Assembly (NCBI RefSeq): GCF_004309355.1
Contig: NZ_BJCC01000015.1
Location: 62,001-126,000, forward strand
DNA: 64,000 nt
Source: Enterococcus florum
GTDB taxonomy: Bacteria > Bacillota > Bacilli > Lactobacillales > Enterococcaceae
Direction of reading: 5' to 3'
The first letter of the stretch is position 1. Each line of letters opens with the position of its first letter. This document shows positions 44,459 to 52,863 of this stretch, one piece after another. The notes under the pieces were generated by a model. The model had not been told where the DNA came from. It worked only from the letters and a program-made list of their open reading frames with translations, and ran no database searches. The translations under genes and the position numbers were made by a program.

Positions 44459-45505
44459 ATGGAGAAACTCTTCATTATTGGCGGGTATGGCGATGTAGGC
44501 AAAGCCGCCGTTAAAGAACTGCTCGTTCACACGAAGCAGGAAATCATCATTGGTGGACGTCATTTACACCGAGCAAACATTTTTTTAGAAACACTAGATA
44601 CTTCTCGGGTGTCCTTTCGACAGATTGATGTTTGTGACGAAGCCACTTATTTCCATCAATTAGCGGATGTTTCCTTTGTTCTGATGTGTCTGAGCACTAA
44701 AACAATGGAGTTTGCTGCCTATTGCCTAAAAAAAGGAATTCACTACCTAGATATTTCTGCTTCCAGCCGACCGACGATGCAATTGGTTGAATTAAAGAAA
44801 GCGGATATTCGTGCTTCAGCAATCTTAGGAATTGGAATTTGTCCGGGCTTATCTACCCTTCTGGCCCGAGAGCTTTCTAAGAAATTCGATGTAGTCACCA
44901 AAACCGAGCTCTCTTTGTTATTAGGGATAGGCGATCACTATGGAAAGGATGCATTGATGTGGTTGCTGGATCATCTTTCTCGACCTTTTGATTGGACAAT
45001 CGACCAGAAAGTGGTGAAGAAGACTCCTTTTCTAAACAAAAATCTTATCGCTTTCTTCCCGTCAGAAAAGCCCTACGCTGTTTACAACTTTGACCTGGCG
45101 GATCAACAAATCATCACCCAGCTCCTGCAGCAAACCAATGTCACCACTTCTTTTGGCCTAGCCGATCGCAACTTGACCAAAGCGTTGTCTGCCCTAGCAA
45201 ACCTGCGATTTTTTTATCTGCTTCGTTATCAAGGGGTTTATCATTTGGCTCTGCGTTTTGCTCATATCAGCACTCAATTTGCTAAAAAAGCAACGCCTCA
45301 CTTTGCGATCCACGTCAATGTGACCGGAACAAAAGACCAGAAAGAATTCTCATCGGAACAAACGATACACGGAGTAAATAGTTCCGAAACAACTGGAAAA
45401 GTTTTAGCACGGACCTATTGTCTCATTTCAAAAAGCCGGCTTTCTAATGGCGTTTATTACCTACCTCAGGTTGTTGAAATAGAGCAATTCTCTGATTTTT
45501 TATAG
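44459..45505 (+). CDS. Saccharopine dehydrogenase-like NAD(P)-binding protein
   Basis: This 348-residue protein begins with a Rossmann motif FIIGGYGDVGKAAVKELL and has the saccharopine dehydrogenase NADP-binding fold, with LDISASSRPTMQL and GIGICPGLSTLLARELSKKF near 110-140. The C-terminal part resembles the catalytic domain of such reductases. It is the third gene of a tightly coupled operon with a ferrodoxin and an acetyltransferase, so a small redox or amine-modification pathway is possible. It ends at a strong terminator. Confidence 0.85.
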   Translation: MEKLFIIGGYGDVGKAAVKELLVHTKQEIIIGGRHLHRANIFLETLDTSRVSFRQIDVCDEATYFHQLADVSFVLMCLSTKTMEFAAYCLKKGIHYLDISASSRPTMQLVELKKADIRASAILGIGICPGLSTLLARELSKKFDVVTKTELSLLLGIGDHYGKDALMWLLDHLSRPFDWTIDQKVVKKTPFLNKNLIAFFPSEKPYAVYNFDLADQQIITQLLQQTNVTTSFGLADRNLTKALSALANLRFFYLLRYQGVYHLALRFAHISTQFAKKATPHFAIHVNVTGTKDQKEFSSEQTIHGVNSSETTGKVLARTYCLISKSRLSNGVYYLPQVVEIEQFSDFL

Positions 45506-45510
45506 ACACA

Positions 45511-45546
45511 AAAAACTCGCAGGAAATTAATCTCCTACGAGTTTTT
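45511..45546. terminator. Bidirectional terminator
   Basis: AAAAACTCGCAGGA (45511-45524) pairs with TCCTACGAGTTTTT (45533-45546) with one mismatch; U runs exist in both directions, so it serves the dehydrogenase-like gene and the convergent small-protein gene. Confidence 0.88.
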
Positions 45547-45582
45547 ACACAATTTGTTGAATACAAAGCAAAGCGGATAAGG

Positions 45583-45708
45583 TTAAAAATACGCCAGTCT
45601 GCGATTTTTATTCTTCTTTACGACATTATAAATGAGCAGGATCGGTACCGTGAAAATCACTGCAAAAACGGGCAGTACCTGAAGGAAATAATAGAAGTTA
45701 CTATGCAT
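45583..45708 (-). CDS. Small single-span membrane protein
   Basis: A 41-residue frame begins at ATG 45708 behind GGGGTGG and reads MHSNFYYFLQVLPVFAVIFT, then a hydrophobic stretch and a basic tail ending KKNKNRRLAYF. The single helix with a positive C-terminus looks like a real small membrane protein. It lies 36 bases after the XRE-type gene and is probably cotranscribed with it. Its function is unknown. Confidence 0.55.
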   Translation of the reverse strand: MHSNFYYFLQVLPVFAVIFTVPILLIYNVVKKNKNRRLAYF

Positions 45709-45744
45709 TTCGTTTGCCACCCCATACACAGTGATCAACCAAGA

Positions 45745-46509
45745 TCATTTGCTTGTCTTCGTCAAATGATTTCCTAAAATGTAAAACAAGCCCGCCAAGA
45801 AAAGACACGGCAAGGTTGTAGTTATCGCACTAAACCACAGCGGTTCACTTCTTACCCACCAATTGGTCAAACCACCGCCCACGATCCCCAGCAAAAAGAA
45901 CAGTGAAAGCGAATAACAAACCTCCCAGTTCATCCGCCTCTGAATACCTGCTGTGAGCCAAATCAAACCTAGCCACAATAAGCTAAGCGGCAATGCTACC
46001 GATAAGAAAAAAGAAGTTGCCGTGTATCCAGACCAGAGCAGCACCTGATCCATCAACCCCGTAAAAGAAATACATACCACACTACTTGTCCCCATCAAAA
46101 CTCTTGGCGACCAGCGTGTTCTCTTTCTATAAATATGGCTCAATGCATCCATACTGCCTAACGCAAGCAGGACGATCAGCGACCAAGTCAGCGTATGATT
46201 TACTATAAAATTGACCAGCAGACAAATCAGCCCACTGACGGCTGTGATCCCATAAAAAATGGTACCTATTATTTTTCTATTCATTGTTTTCTCAATCCCT
46301 TTCACCACATGTTGGTCTTCTTTCAGCAGAACATCCAAAGAGAGCTGATACAGGTCGCTTAAGGCGATCACTGTTTCTAAATCCGGATAGTTTTTATCCA
46401 GCTCCCAATTTGATATCGCTTGTCGAGAAACATACAATCGTTTGGCCACTTCCCCTTGTGTCAGGTTCAGCTCCTTTCTGCGCTGTTGAAGTTTTTTTCC
46501 AATCGTCAT
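45745..46509 (-). CDS. XRE-family HTH regulator with C-terminal membrane domain
   Basis: The first 65 residues of this 254-residue protein are a lambda-repressor-type HTH (LTQGEVAKRLYVSRQAISNWE), and the rest has five or six hydrophobic segments, so the regulator is probably membrane-anchored. Proteins of this build often sense envelope state or a partner in the membrane. The small membrane protein downstream may be such a partner. Confidence 0.87.
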   Translation of the reverse strand: MTIGKKLQQRRKELNLTQGEVAKRLYVSRQAISNWELDKNYPDLETVIALSDLYQLSLDVLLKEDQHVVKGIEKTMNRKIIGTIFYGITAVSGLICLLVNFIVNHTLTWSLIVLLALGSMDALSHIYRKRTRWSPRVLMGTSSVVCISFTGLMDQVLLWSGYTATSFFLSVALPLSLLWLGLIWLTAGIQRRMNWEVCYSLSLFFLLGIVGGGLTNWWVRSEPLWFSAITTTLPCLFLAGLFYILGNHLTKTSK

Positions 46510-46666
46510 TGTTCTGCCTCCTTAGACTGAACCTACCAAACGGCGGGTGAAAAGTCGATCAAGTATCTCTTGCATCGTTGGTGTGAAGGGATTTACACTC
46601 TATTATTCTATCAAATTTTCTGTGTCTATGATTACTCTTTTTGAACAAATGCGTGACCCTGTCGCC

Positions 46667-47143
46667 TTAGACTTCTCGGCCATTTGCTTCAAAACCATCC
46701 TGCTGCGTACCATCGTATTGATACAATTTTCGCAGCAGCTTCCAAAAGACCTCCAGCTCTTCATTGGAAAATCCTTGGAACAGTTCCTGTAAAAACGCCC
46801 AACCTCGAGCATTGCTTCGGTTAAAAACGGCCTTGCCGGTTTCAGTGATGACGATGTTGACCGCTCGGCCATCCGCTGTGTTTCTTTCAGTTCGCAAATA
46901 ACCTCTGCGTTTTAAATTAGTGATGATTTGCGCGGTGCTTTGTTTTGAAGCCCCTAATTTTGAGGCAATCCTGTTTAAGGTCGCTTGACCTTCTGGAAGG
47001 TGGGCGATCGCGATGAAGGCCATCAGTTGGCGTGAAGTCAGCTCCTCGATGGCTTCGTCTCCGGCAGTTTGCACTTTGTTGGTCGCCGAAAATAGAGTGG
47101 CGTAGGTTTGGGAAATCAAAAACAGTCGTTGCTTCTCATCCAT
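46667..47143 (-). CDS. MarR-family transcriptional regulator
   Basis: This 158-residue winged-helix regulator contains LNRIASKLGASKQSTAQIITNLKRRGYLRTERNTADGR in its DNA-binding part (the span is at about 62-99), with the family's Asp/Arg wing. ATG 47143 follows AGGAG by seven bases. It lies 55 bases downstream of the CPBP protease gene on the same strand. A perfect 18-bp palindrome overlapping the likely promoter of the hydrolase gene upstream is a plausible binding site. Confidence 0.88.
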   Translation of the reverse strand: MDEKQRLFLISQTYATLFSATNKVQTAGDEAIEELTSRQLMAFIAIAHLPEGQATLNRIASKLGASKQSTAQIITNLKRRGYLRTERNTADGRAVNIVITETGKAVFNRSNARGWAFLQELFQGFSNEELEVFWKLLRKLYQYDGTQQDGFEANGREV

Positions 47144-47198
47144 GATCAAGCTCCTAACTAATCATTATACTGGCCATTATAGCAAAGGTTTATCCACT

Positions 47199-47939
47199 TC
47201 ACGACCTTTGTTTCAAATAGTGATCACCTAAAAACAGCAACAAACAAATCAGCAGCAGCACAATAGAAGAAGACAACTGGTTAAAGCTCGGCGGATATAC
47301 ATCGCCAAACGCATTAATTCCCGCGTGAAGCAAAATGCACAATGCAGGACTTTCATAACGGTTCCATAGGATCGTTAGTAAGAAGGCTAAGCTAAACACA
47401 CAGATGGTAAAACCAGCCAAGCTGGTCGTGTCCTGACCAGATCCTTTCACCAGCCATAAGGGTAAATGCCAGCTAGTCCAGATTATCGCCAGAATGCACG
47501 TTGCCTGAAAACTAGAATATTTCTTTTGCAGCAATGGCAACAGATAGCCTCGCCAGCCTGGTTCTTCCAGCCCACCACCAAAGAAAATCATAATAGGTAA
47601 CTGGAATAAAGCAGTATAAAAAGGTGCTTGTTGCTCATTGTCACCCAAGAGAATGGGCAGAAAGCAAAATCCCCAAGCAAAAATAATAACTAACAAATAC
47701 CCAGTCACTGGCTGCTTCAGCGCAATGATCTGCTTTAAAAAGGCAGTTCCCTCACCAGATTTTCTTTTTACGATCCACGCCCCAATCAACGGCGCTGCCG
47801 TACCTAAACTGTATAATGGCAGACCGATCGGTGAAAACAACGCCACTCCTGCAAATCGAATCAGGAAAGCCAGCAGCAGCCAACAGCTCCAGGAAATCAC
47901 AAAGGTTATTGATAAATATTCTAACACTTTTTGTTTCAT
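47199..47939 (-). CDS. CPBP-family intramembrane metalloprotease
   Basis: This 246-residue polytopic protein has the CAAX-protease/bacteriocin-processing motifs EEPGWRGYLLPLL near 123 and a downstream histidine in WTSWHLPLWL, both within membrane segments. Such proteins act in prenyl-protein processing or self-immunity to bacteriocins. ATG 47939 (MKQKVLEYLSI) follows AAGGAG and lies one base after the hydrolase stop codon, so the two are coupled. Confidence 0.87.
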   Translation of the reverse strand: MKQKVLEYLSITFVISWSCWLLLAFLIRFAGVALFSPIGLPLYSLGTAAPLIGAWIVKRKSGEGTAFLKQIIALKQPVTGYLLVIIFAWGFCFLPILLGDNEQQAPFYTALFQLPIMIFFGGGLEEPGWRGYLLPLLQKKYSSFQATCILAIIWTSWHLPLWLVKGSGQDTTSLAGFTICVFSLAFLLTILWNRYESPALCILLHAGINAFGDVYPPSFNQLSSSIVLLLICLLLFLGDHYLKQRS

Positions 47940-47940
47940 T

Positions 47941-49008
47941 CTAATCCACTCCTTGCGTTTGGCGAACAATCTCTTTGATTGCCTTCATAAATTCCTTTGG
48001 CTCTTCCATGTTGGGACTGTGGGCTGAATGCTCAAATAAGTAGAACTTTTTATCTGGTGCCTCAAGCTGTTCATAAAAATCCTGGGCCAATTTTTGCGAA
48101 ACTTGGTAATCGTATTTTCCCTCCAATAAGTAAACGGGCACGTCGAGTTTCTTGATCGATTTCAAAAGATTGTCCTCCGCATAATCCTTCGTGTCTAGAT
48201 ATTTGTTCGACAGCGGCATGCCTTTGATGGCTTGCAGCTTTTCTGACACCGTGTAGCCTTTAAAGAAGAAAAGATTTTTCAGCATTGTTCCGATCGCTGG
48301 ACCGTCGTGTCGAATCCCTACGCCATAATCTTCCAGCAGCATGTTATAGGCAGAACCTTCAGGATCAAAGATTTCTAACTGTTTTAAGGCCTTCTGATCG
48401 TCGATTTTTTTTGCATGATTGCGTAAATAATTATAGGCCATCTTTTGCCCTGCTTTTTGATGAACGACTTGACCAATGCCCAGATAGGCAGTGTAAAGCT
48501 CGGGATTGTTTTGAACCGTCTTGATTCCAACATAGGACCCCCAGGAATGCCCCATCAAATAGATCGTTTGTCTATCAAAACGTTCTCTCAAATAATTGGT
48601 CACTTCGACGGTGTCGCTGATCGCAGTCTCTGCGGTCAACGTTTTCGGATCCAATTGTTTCGGATTCGACATCCCGGTTCCCCGCTGATCCCAATAACAG
48701 ACCACAAATTCGCTTTCTAATCGGGCGTTGGTTTCCCACGCCTGTGTCATCGCAAATTCTGGTGATCCCGGTCCGCCGTGCAAAAACAATAGCACCGGCT
48801 TGTTTTTGTCCTCTCCGCGAAGGAACATTCCTTGTTTTACACCATTGATTTCCACAAACTGCTTTTCATTGATGCTGTTTCTGAAGGGCTCGTCTCTGGC
48901 AGCTTCCAACTTCGGAACGTTCCCCGGACTATTTATAAACAAGACTGCCAGAGCAAGCAGCAAGAATAATACAAGTAGTCCTAAGACAGATAACATCACT
49001 TTTTTCAT
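47941..49008 (-). CDS. Membrane-anchored alpha/beta hydrolase (prolyl-aminopeptidase-like)
   Basis: This 355-residue protein has an N-terminal signal anchor (about 4-26) and an alpha/beta-hydrolase domain of the S33 type: LFLHGGPGSPEF near 73, GHSWGS near 151 with the nucleophile Ser, and YDYQVSQ and a C-terminal His in FEHSAHSPNMEEP. It likely acts outside the membrane on peptides or small esters. GGAGGAGAAAGG precedes ATG 49008. An 18-bp palindrome sits immediately upstream. Confidence 0.87.
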   Translation of the reverse strand: MKKVMLSVLGLLVLFLLLALAVLFINSPGNVPKLEAARDEPFRNSINEKQFVEINGVKQGMFLRGEDKNKPVLLFLHGGPGSPEFAMTQAWETNARLESEFVVCYWDQRGTGMSNPKQLDPKTLTAETAISDTVEVTNYLRERFDRQTIYLMGHSWGSYVGIKTVQNNPELYTAYLGIGQVVHQKAGQKMAYNYLRNHAKKIDDQKALKQLEIFDPEGSAYNMLLEDYGVGIRHDGPAIGTMLKNLFFFKGYTVSEKLQAIKGMPLSNKYLDTKDYAEDNLLKSIKKLDVPVYLLEGKYDYQVSQKLAQDFYEQLEAPDKKFYLFEHSAHSPNMEEPKEFMKAIKEIVRQTQGVD

Positions 49009-49023
49009 CCTTTCTCCTCCTTT

Positions 49024-49041
49024 TAGTAATTATAATTACTA
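49024..49041. promoter_or_regulatory. Perfect 18-bp palindrome overlapping a promoter
   Basis: TAGTAATTATAATTACTA is its own reverse complement and contains a TATAAT hexamer on the minus strand. It lies 15 bases before the hydrolase start, just above the ribosome-binding site, a place where a repressor such as the MarR protein would block transcription. Confidence 0.7.
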
Positions 49042-49117
49042 TTTTAAGATAGCATAAGAAGAAAGCGATGAAATCAGCCTCTAGACGGATTCCATCGCTG
49101 TTCACTCATTTTATAGC

Positions 49118-49864
49118 CTATCTCGAAACTCTGCCCTTTTCCGTCCAATACACCAGCAGGCAGGAAACACCCATGCTGAGCAACGTCAAGATGATCGAAT
49201 ACAGCAGATTTCCGCCGCCCAGCAGTTGGGTAAAAGCATTCAAGCATGCATGATACAGCACACATAGCCACAAGCTTTCTGTGATAAAGAAAATTGCTGC
49301 CAGAATAAATGAATTTCCCAATAGCCCAATGAAAAAAATCACCAGCTCCGTCGCCGTCATGCTGAACAAGGCCCCATTCAAAACAAAATACAGTATATGC
49401 CACAAGCCCCAAGCCAAAGCCGTCAAAAGAGTCGCTGAAACAAATGAATAGTGGACCTCCAACATCGGTTGAAAAATGTACCGCCAGCCTAGCTCCTCAA
49501 TACCGCCAAACAATAGCGACAATAAAAAATAGCCTAAAAAGCTTCTCAGCGAGATCGGTCGAAAAACAGCTCCAAAATTCAGCAGGAGGAACGTAAATAC
49601 TAGAAAATAAGCTGAAGCTGGCTGCCGCAACGCAAAGAAATCGCGAAGCACTTCTCCATATTTTGATACCTTACCTGAGGTTTTAGCAGTTACCAGTCCC
49701 GCAATCGCCGTCGACCCGCCGCCAATGCCGAGCCCGACAGCACCTAATAACGTATTCGTTGTGGGCACGCCACTTCTATGTAATACGAAAAACAATAAAG
49801 CAATCGGGATGATCAAGCCGAAAGAAATTTTCAAATAGCGCAGAATCAATTGTTGGTTACTCAT
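49118..49864 (-). CDS. CPBP-family intramembrane metalloprotease
   Basis: This second CPBP protein of 248 residues carries GGIEELGWRYIFQPML near 122 and AWGLWHILYFVLNG about 30 residues later, with about eight membrane segments. It is similar in layout to the one at 47199-47939 but diverged in sequence. It lies upstream of the hydrolase gene on the same strand with its own start behind AGGAGG-like sequence; the palindrome in the gap suggests that the two transcription units can be separated. Confidence 0.86.
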   Translation of the reverse strand: MSNQQLILRYLKISFGLIIPIALLFFVLHRSGVPTTNTLLGAVGLGIGGGSTAIAGLVTAKTSGKVSKYGEVLRDFFALRQPASAYFLVFTFLLLNFGAVFRPISLRSFLGYFLLSLLFGGIEELGWRYIFQPMLEVHYSFVSATLLTALAWGLWHILYFVLNGALFSMTATELVIFFIGLLGNSFILAAIFFITESLWLCVLYHACLNAFTQLLGGGNLLYSIILTLLSMGVSCLLVYWTEKGRVSR

Positions 49865-50052
49865 AAGCTCCTCCTGTTTCTCTTCTCACATCTACTTTTT
49901 TAGTATCTCACGTTGATGAAGACGAAAACAGCGGCTTAAGTCGGATTTTCTTTTTCGTTCTCTTGCAGCTTTTCCCTAATCGCCGTCCTGTCTCTTTGTA
50001 CATAGTCGTAAAGGAATGGCTTCGCATCCTTCTTTGCTCCTAGATAAAAAAA

Positions 50053-50082
50053 GCAGAATCACTCGAAAAGCAATTCCGCCAT
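50053..50082 (-). terminator. Terminator of the GyrI-like gene
   Basis: On the minus strand GCGGAAT and ATTCTGC form a stem with one mismatch, followed by seven T residues. Confidence 0.65.
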
Positions 50083-50086
50083 TTCT

Positions 50087-50584
50087 TTATTTGCGTTTCA
50101 CTGGTACCCAAATTTCTACATCATCACCTTGTCCATACACCTCGATATCTGGTCCGCCAGAAGTCATTTTCCCGGTGATGTAGCCTTTATTCAACAATTC
50201 ATAGTCCTTTGACTTTGGCGCCCACTTCGTCACTGCCGCTATTTGTGTCTTGCCCAAAGTATCTCTGGTACAAGGAAAAACAGCCCATACTAATGCTGGC
50301 ACTTCGACTGTTTCCAATCCTTCCGGCGCTTCGTTCGTCGTCGAAACCGCAATATAATAGTCAAATATGCGTGAATCTGCTGGGTCGATATTGTAAAAGC
50401 TGGCTGAGATTAAGCCAAATGGAGCGTGGTTAATCATTGGCAGCAGCTGTTCTTGCTTGCCAGCAGATAAAATCTCGTTCCAAAAGGCTGGACAATCCTT
50501 CATGCCCTGCCGTTTTTTATTGGTGGACGTCTTTTTAAAGCCCACAAGTGTAAAGCTGTCTAATTCTTCGATTCGATATTCCAT
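50087..50584 (-). CDS. GyrI-like / AraC effector-binding domain protein
   Basis: This 165-residue protein is a stand-alone effector-binding domain (SOUL/GyrI-like) beginning MEYRIEELDSFTLVGFKKTS and containing YYIAVSTTNEAPEGLETVEVPAL, then the C-terminal DIEVYGQGDDVEIWVPVKRK. The glutamate and aromatic residues of the family pocket are present. Such proteins bind drugs or hydrolyse cyclopropanoid compounds in some cases. It lacks a DNA-binding domain and is monocistronic. Confidence 0.88.
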   Translation of the reverse strand: MEYRIEELDSFTLVGFKKTSTNKKRQGMKDCPAFWNEILSAGKQEQLLPMINHAPFGLISASFYNIDPADSRIFDYYIAVSTTNEAPEGLETVEVPALVWAVFPCTRDTLGKTQIAAVTKWAPKSKDYELLNKGYITGKMTSGGPDIEVYGQGDDVEIWVPVKRK

Positions 50585-50853
50585 CGTGATTCCTCACTTT
50601 CTTTTCCTTACTATAGCAAAGGGGTGGGGCGTTCCTTTTATCACTTTCTGGTCAGAAAAGGATAAAAAGGGACAGCGGCAAACCGGTCTAATCTATTTTT
50701 TATCCCTTAATTAATTAAAGAATAAGTTTCCAGACCGTATAAGAGCAGACCTAATGATCCTTGACCAAGTTCAACATGCGAGTTATTTTGAAAAACCAGT
50801 CGTCGATTTTATTCAGGTAAAAATGATGGACTAAAAAACCGACTTCGATAAAT

Positions 50854-50882
50854 TTGAAATCGTTCATACTCCCCTGTATACT
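50854..50882 (+). promoter_or_regulatory. Promoter of the GNAT gene
   Basis: TTGAAA (50854-50859) and TATACT (50877-50882) are exactly 17 bases apart. Confidence 0.75.
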
Positions 50883-50911
50883 TGACTCAATTAAACAAAG
50901 GAGGCTTTTGT

Positions 50912-50959
50912 TTGACAAACTTCTGTTTACTTTCGGTGATTTGCTCTTTCTTAGACTAA
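50912..50959 (+). CDS. Possible leader peptide
   Basis: AAAGGAGG (50897-50904) stands seven bases before TTG 50912, which opens a 15-codon frame MTNFCLLSVICSFLD. An alternative frame from TTG 50908 would run to 50979 and overlap the GNAT ribosome-binding site. Either could couple or attenuate GNAT translation. Expression is unproven. Confidence 0.3.
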   Translation: MTNFCLLSVICSFLD

Positions 50960-50981
50960 AAAACGAATGGAGAGAGTAAAA

Positions 50982-51518
50982 ATGGAGTTACAAATACGTA
51001 AGACCACTCAACAAGACCGAGAGGCAATCTTTCAATTAGAAAACTTGGCTTTTCCAGAGGACACGGAGGTTGCCGTTTTAGCAGATGATCTTTTGGCAAC
51101 CGAAAAGGATGCACTGTCTCTGCTGGCTTTAGTGGAGGACCAACCAGTCGGACATATCCTGTTTACAAACTGCCACATCGAAGGGAGAGAATCTCAGCCT
51201 TCAGCGACGATTCTGGCACCCTTGGCTGTCCTTCCGGCTTATCAAAAGATGGGCATCGGCGGAGAATTGGTAAAAGAGGGGTTAAGGCGTTTGAAGGCTC
51301 AACAGGTAGAGATCGTTTTTGTTTTAGGACATATCGAATACTACCCCCGCCACGGTTTCCTGCCTGCACTGGGATTGGGCTATTATCCGCCTTATCCTAC
51401 TAAAAAAGGTCTAGAGGATGCTTGGATGCTACAGACCCTCAACGAGGCGATTGACTTGGAGAATTACACTGGGCGGGTAGTTCCGGCAAAAGCGATGGAT
51501 CGTCCGAACTATTGGTAA
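50982..51518 (+). CDS. GNAT-family N-acetyltransferase
   Basis: This 178-residue enzyme has the acetyl-CoA site in LAPLAVLPAYQKMGIGGELV near 76-95 and the YPRHGFLPALGLGYYPPYP block typical of the YhbS-like subgroup. ATG 50982 (MELQIRKTTQQD) follows GGAGAGAG. It is monocistronic between its own promoter and terminator. The acetyl acceptor is unknown. Confidence 0.9.
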   Translation: MELQIRKTTQQDREAIFQLENLAFPEDTEVAVLADDLLATEKDALSLLALVEDQPVGHILFTNCHIEGRESQPSATILAPLAVLPAYQKMGIGGELVKEGLRRLKAQQVEIVFVLGHIEYYPRHGFLPALGLGYYPPYPTKKGLEDAWMLQTLNEAIDLENYTGRVVPAKAMDRPNYW

Positions 51519-51529
51519 TTTCTAAAAAA

Positions 51530-51575
51530 CCCCTTCAACATCCCTGTATTTCTAGAGATGTGAAGGGGCATTTTG
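51530..51575. terminator. Terminator of the GNAT gene
   Basis: CCCCTTCAACATC (51530-51542) pairs with GATGTGAAGGGG (51557-51568) with one bulged base; A and T runs flank it on both sides. Confidence 0.8.
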
Positions 51576-51633
51576 CTGAAGCGAATGTTTCATGTGTAAC
51601 AATGAAACTTTTGAACTGCTTAGGTACCAGAGT

Positions 51634-52194
51634 CTATTCGAGATTGGCATGACGATAATCCATATCTGTCTGCTCCTGCTTCAAGGTCTTTTTCAAGTCG
51701 ACGATCATGGCATCGTAGACCAACCAAGACAATTGTTCAAAGGAAGACCCGTTTGGCTGAATCGATCGGGCTTTTTCTGTCGCTTTATCGCCAGTCGAAA
51801 TACCCGGAATTTGAATCAGTGCGTCTGCCATCGTGCCGATCGGGTTCGTTGGATGGATCGTGATCGTTGCTAATTGGGCTTTTTCACTCTTAGCCTTTTT
51901 AGCCATATTGACGAGTCCTTCGGTGCGTCCGGAACCAGAACCGATAATGATCAAGTCGTTTTCCCGAATCGATGGAGTCGTTGGCTCGCCGACAAAATAC
52001 ACGGTGAAGCCTAAATGCATCAAGCGGTTTGAAAAAGCACGTGCCGCAAAACCAGAACGGCCAGCACCAGCGATGAAAACGCGATCGGCGTTTAGGATCA
52101 GCGATTTCACTTGCTCCAACTGAGCTTGGTCTACTTGTTGGGCATCTTCGGTTAATTCAGTCAAAATCGCACGTAAGTTTTTTGATGGTGTCAT
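51634..52194 (-). CDS. hxlB: 6-phospho-3-hexuloisomerase
   Basis: PHI interconverts D-arabino-3-hexulose-6-phosphate and fructose-6-phosphate. The 186 residues form a SIS domain with VFIAGAGRSGFAARAFSNRLMHLG near 38 and IIIGSGSGRTEGLVNMAKKAK near 85. It follows hxlA by 15 bases and is the last gene of the mannitol operon. A second PHI gene at 58345-58902 is a paralogue on the opposite strand. A role in formaldehyde handling or in making pentose phosphate from fructose-6-phosphate is inferred. Confidence 0.93.
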   Translation of the reverse strand: MTPSKNLRAILTELTEDAQQVDQAQLEQVKSLILNADRVFIAGAGRSGFAARAFSNRLMHLGFTVYFVGEPTTPSIRENDLIIIGSGSGRTEGLVNMAKKAKSEKAQLATITIHPTNPIGTMADALIQIPGISTGDKATEKARSIQPNGSSFEQLSWLVYDAMIVDLKKTLKQEQTDMDYRHANLE

Positions 52195-52209
52195 TATACT
52201 TGTCCTCCT

Positions 52210-52845
52210 TTACTCGTTCGCCAGCATTGCTTCTTTAATCAGGCGAGCTTCTTCGACAGGGTCTGGGGCATGGGTAATGCTGCTGCCAACGATGATGATG
52301 TCAGGTTTTAGAGCAACATAGTGTTTGATCGTCTTGCTGTTAATGCCTCCCGCAACAGCGATCTTGGTTTTCTTGGCACAGGAAGTCATGACCTTTAGAT
52401 CATCCAGCGGCGTCCGACCGCAGGCCTGCTGATCTGCACCGGTATGAACAGCAATGACATCCACACCCAATGCTTCCATTTCTGCAATCTTTTCTTCCAG
52501 ATTGGCTACACAGATCATGTCAACTACGACCTGTTTCTTAAAATCGGCACCTGCCTTCACACATTGTTTGATCGTTGCGACATCCGTAACCCCCAAAACC
52601 GTCACGTATTCTGCCCCAGCTTCAAAGCCCAGCTGTGATTCATAATACCCGCCGTCCATAATTTTTTCGTCCGAGAGGATCTCTTTATTTGGAAACTTCT
52701 CTTTGAAGCGGCGAACAGCTTCCATCCCAGAATCAATCACGAATGGGGTACCGATCTCAATAATGTCCACGAGCTCCTGAACTTTTTCCGCAAAACTCAA
52801 TGCTTCTTCTAATTTTAATTCGTCCAATGCTAGCTGTAATTTCAC
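52210..52845 (-). CDS. hxlA: 3-hexulose-6-phosphate synthase
   Basis: HPS condenses formaldehyde with ribulose-5-phosphate, or runs in reverse to release them. The 211-residue orotidine-decarboxylase-type barrel has LALDELKLEEAL, IEIGTPFVIDSG, KIMDGGYYESQLGFEAGAE, VDMICV and VAVAGGI-type strands. The related 3-keto-gulonate-6-phosphate decarboxylase is the main alternative, but adjacency to a PHI gene favours HPS. It starts at GTG 52845 after AGGGTGAG. It follows mtlD after a 186-base gap and overlaps no neighbour. Confidence 0.9.
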   Translation of the reverse strand: MKLQLALDELKLEEALSFAEKVQELVDIIEIGTPFVIDSGMEAVRRFKEKFPNKEILSDEKIMDGGYYESQLGFEAGAEYVTVLGVTDVATIKQCVKAGADFKKQVVVDMICVANLEEKIAEMEALGVDVIAVHTGADQQACGRTPLDDLKVMTSCAKKTKIAVAGGINSKTIKHYVALKPDIIIVGSSITHAPDPVEEARLIKEAMLANE

Positions 52846-52863
52846 TTTTACTCACCCTGTCTT

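Larger units (their letters stand above)
50585..50981. other. Intergenic region upstream of the GNAT gene
   Basis: This 397-base gap has no large gene. A GGATAAAAA/TTTTTATCC inverted repeat lies near 50659-50705, a promoter is at 50854-50882, and a short leader frame with a good ribosome-binding site follows at 50912-50959. Confidence 0.55.

Noticed and set aside
52210-52845. UlaD-type 3-keto-gulonate-6-phosphate decarboxylase belonging to the Ula-like PTS at 1-5611
   Set aside because: It is 47 kb away and directly paired with a PHI gene, which favours hexulose-6-phosphate synthase; not fully excluded.
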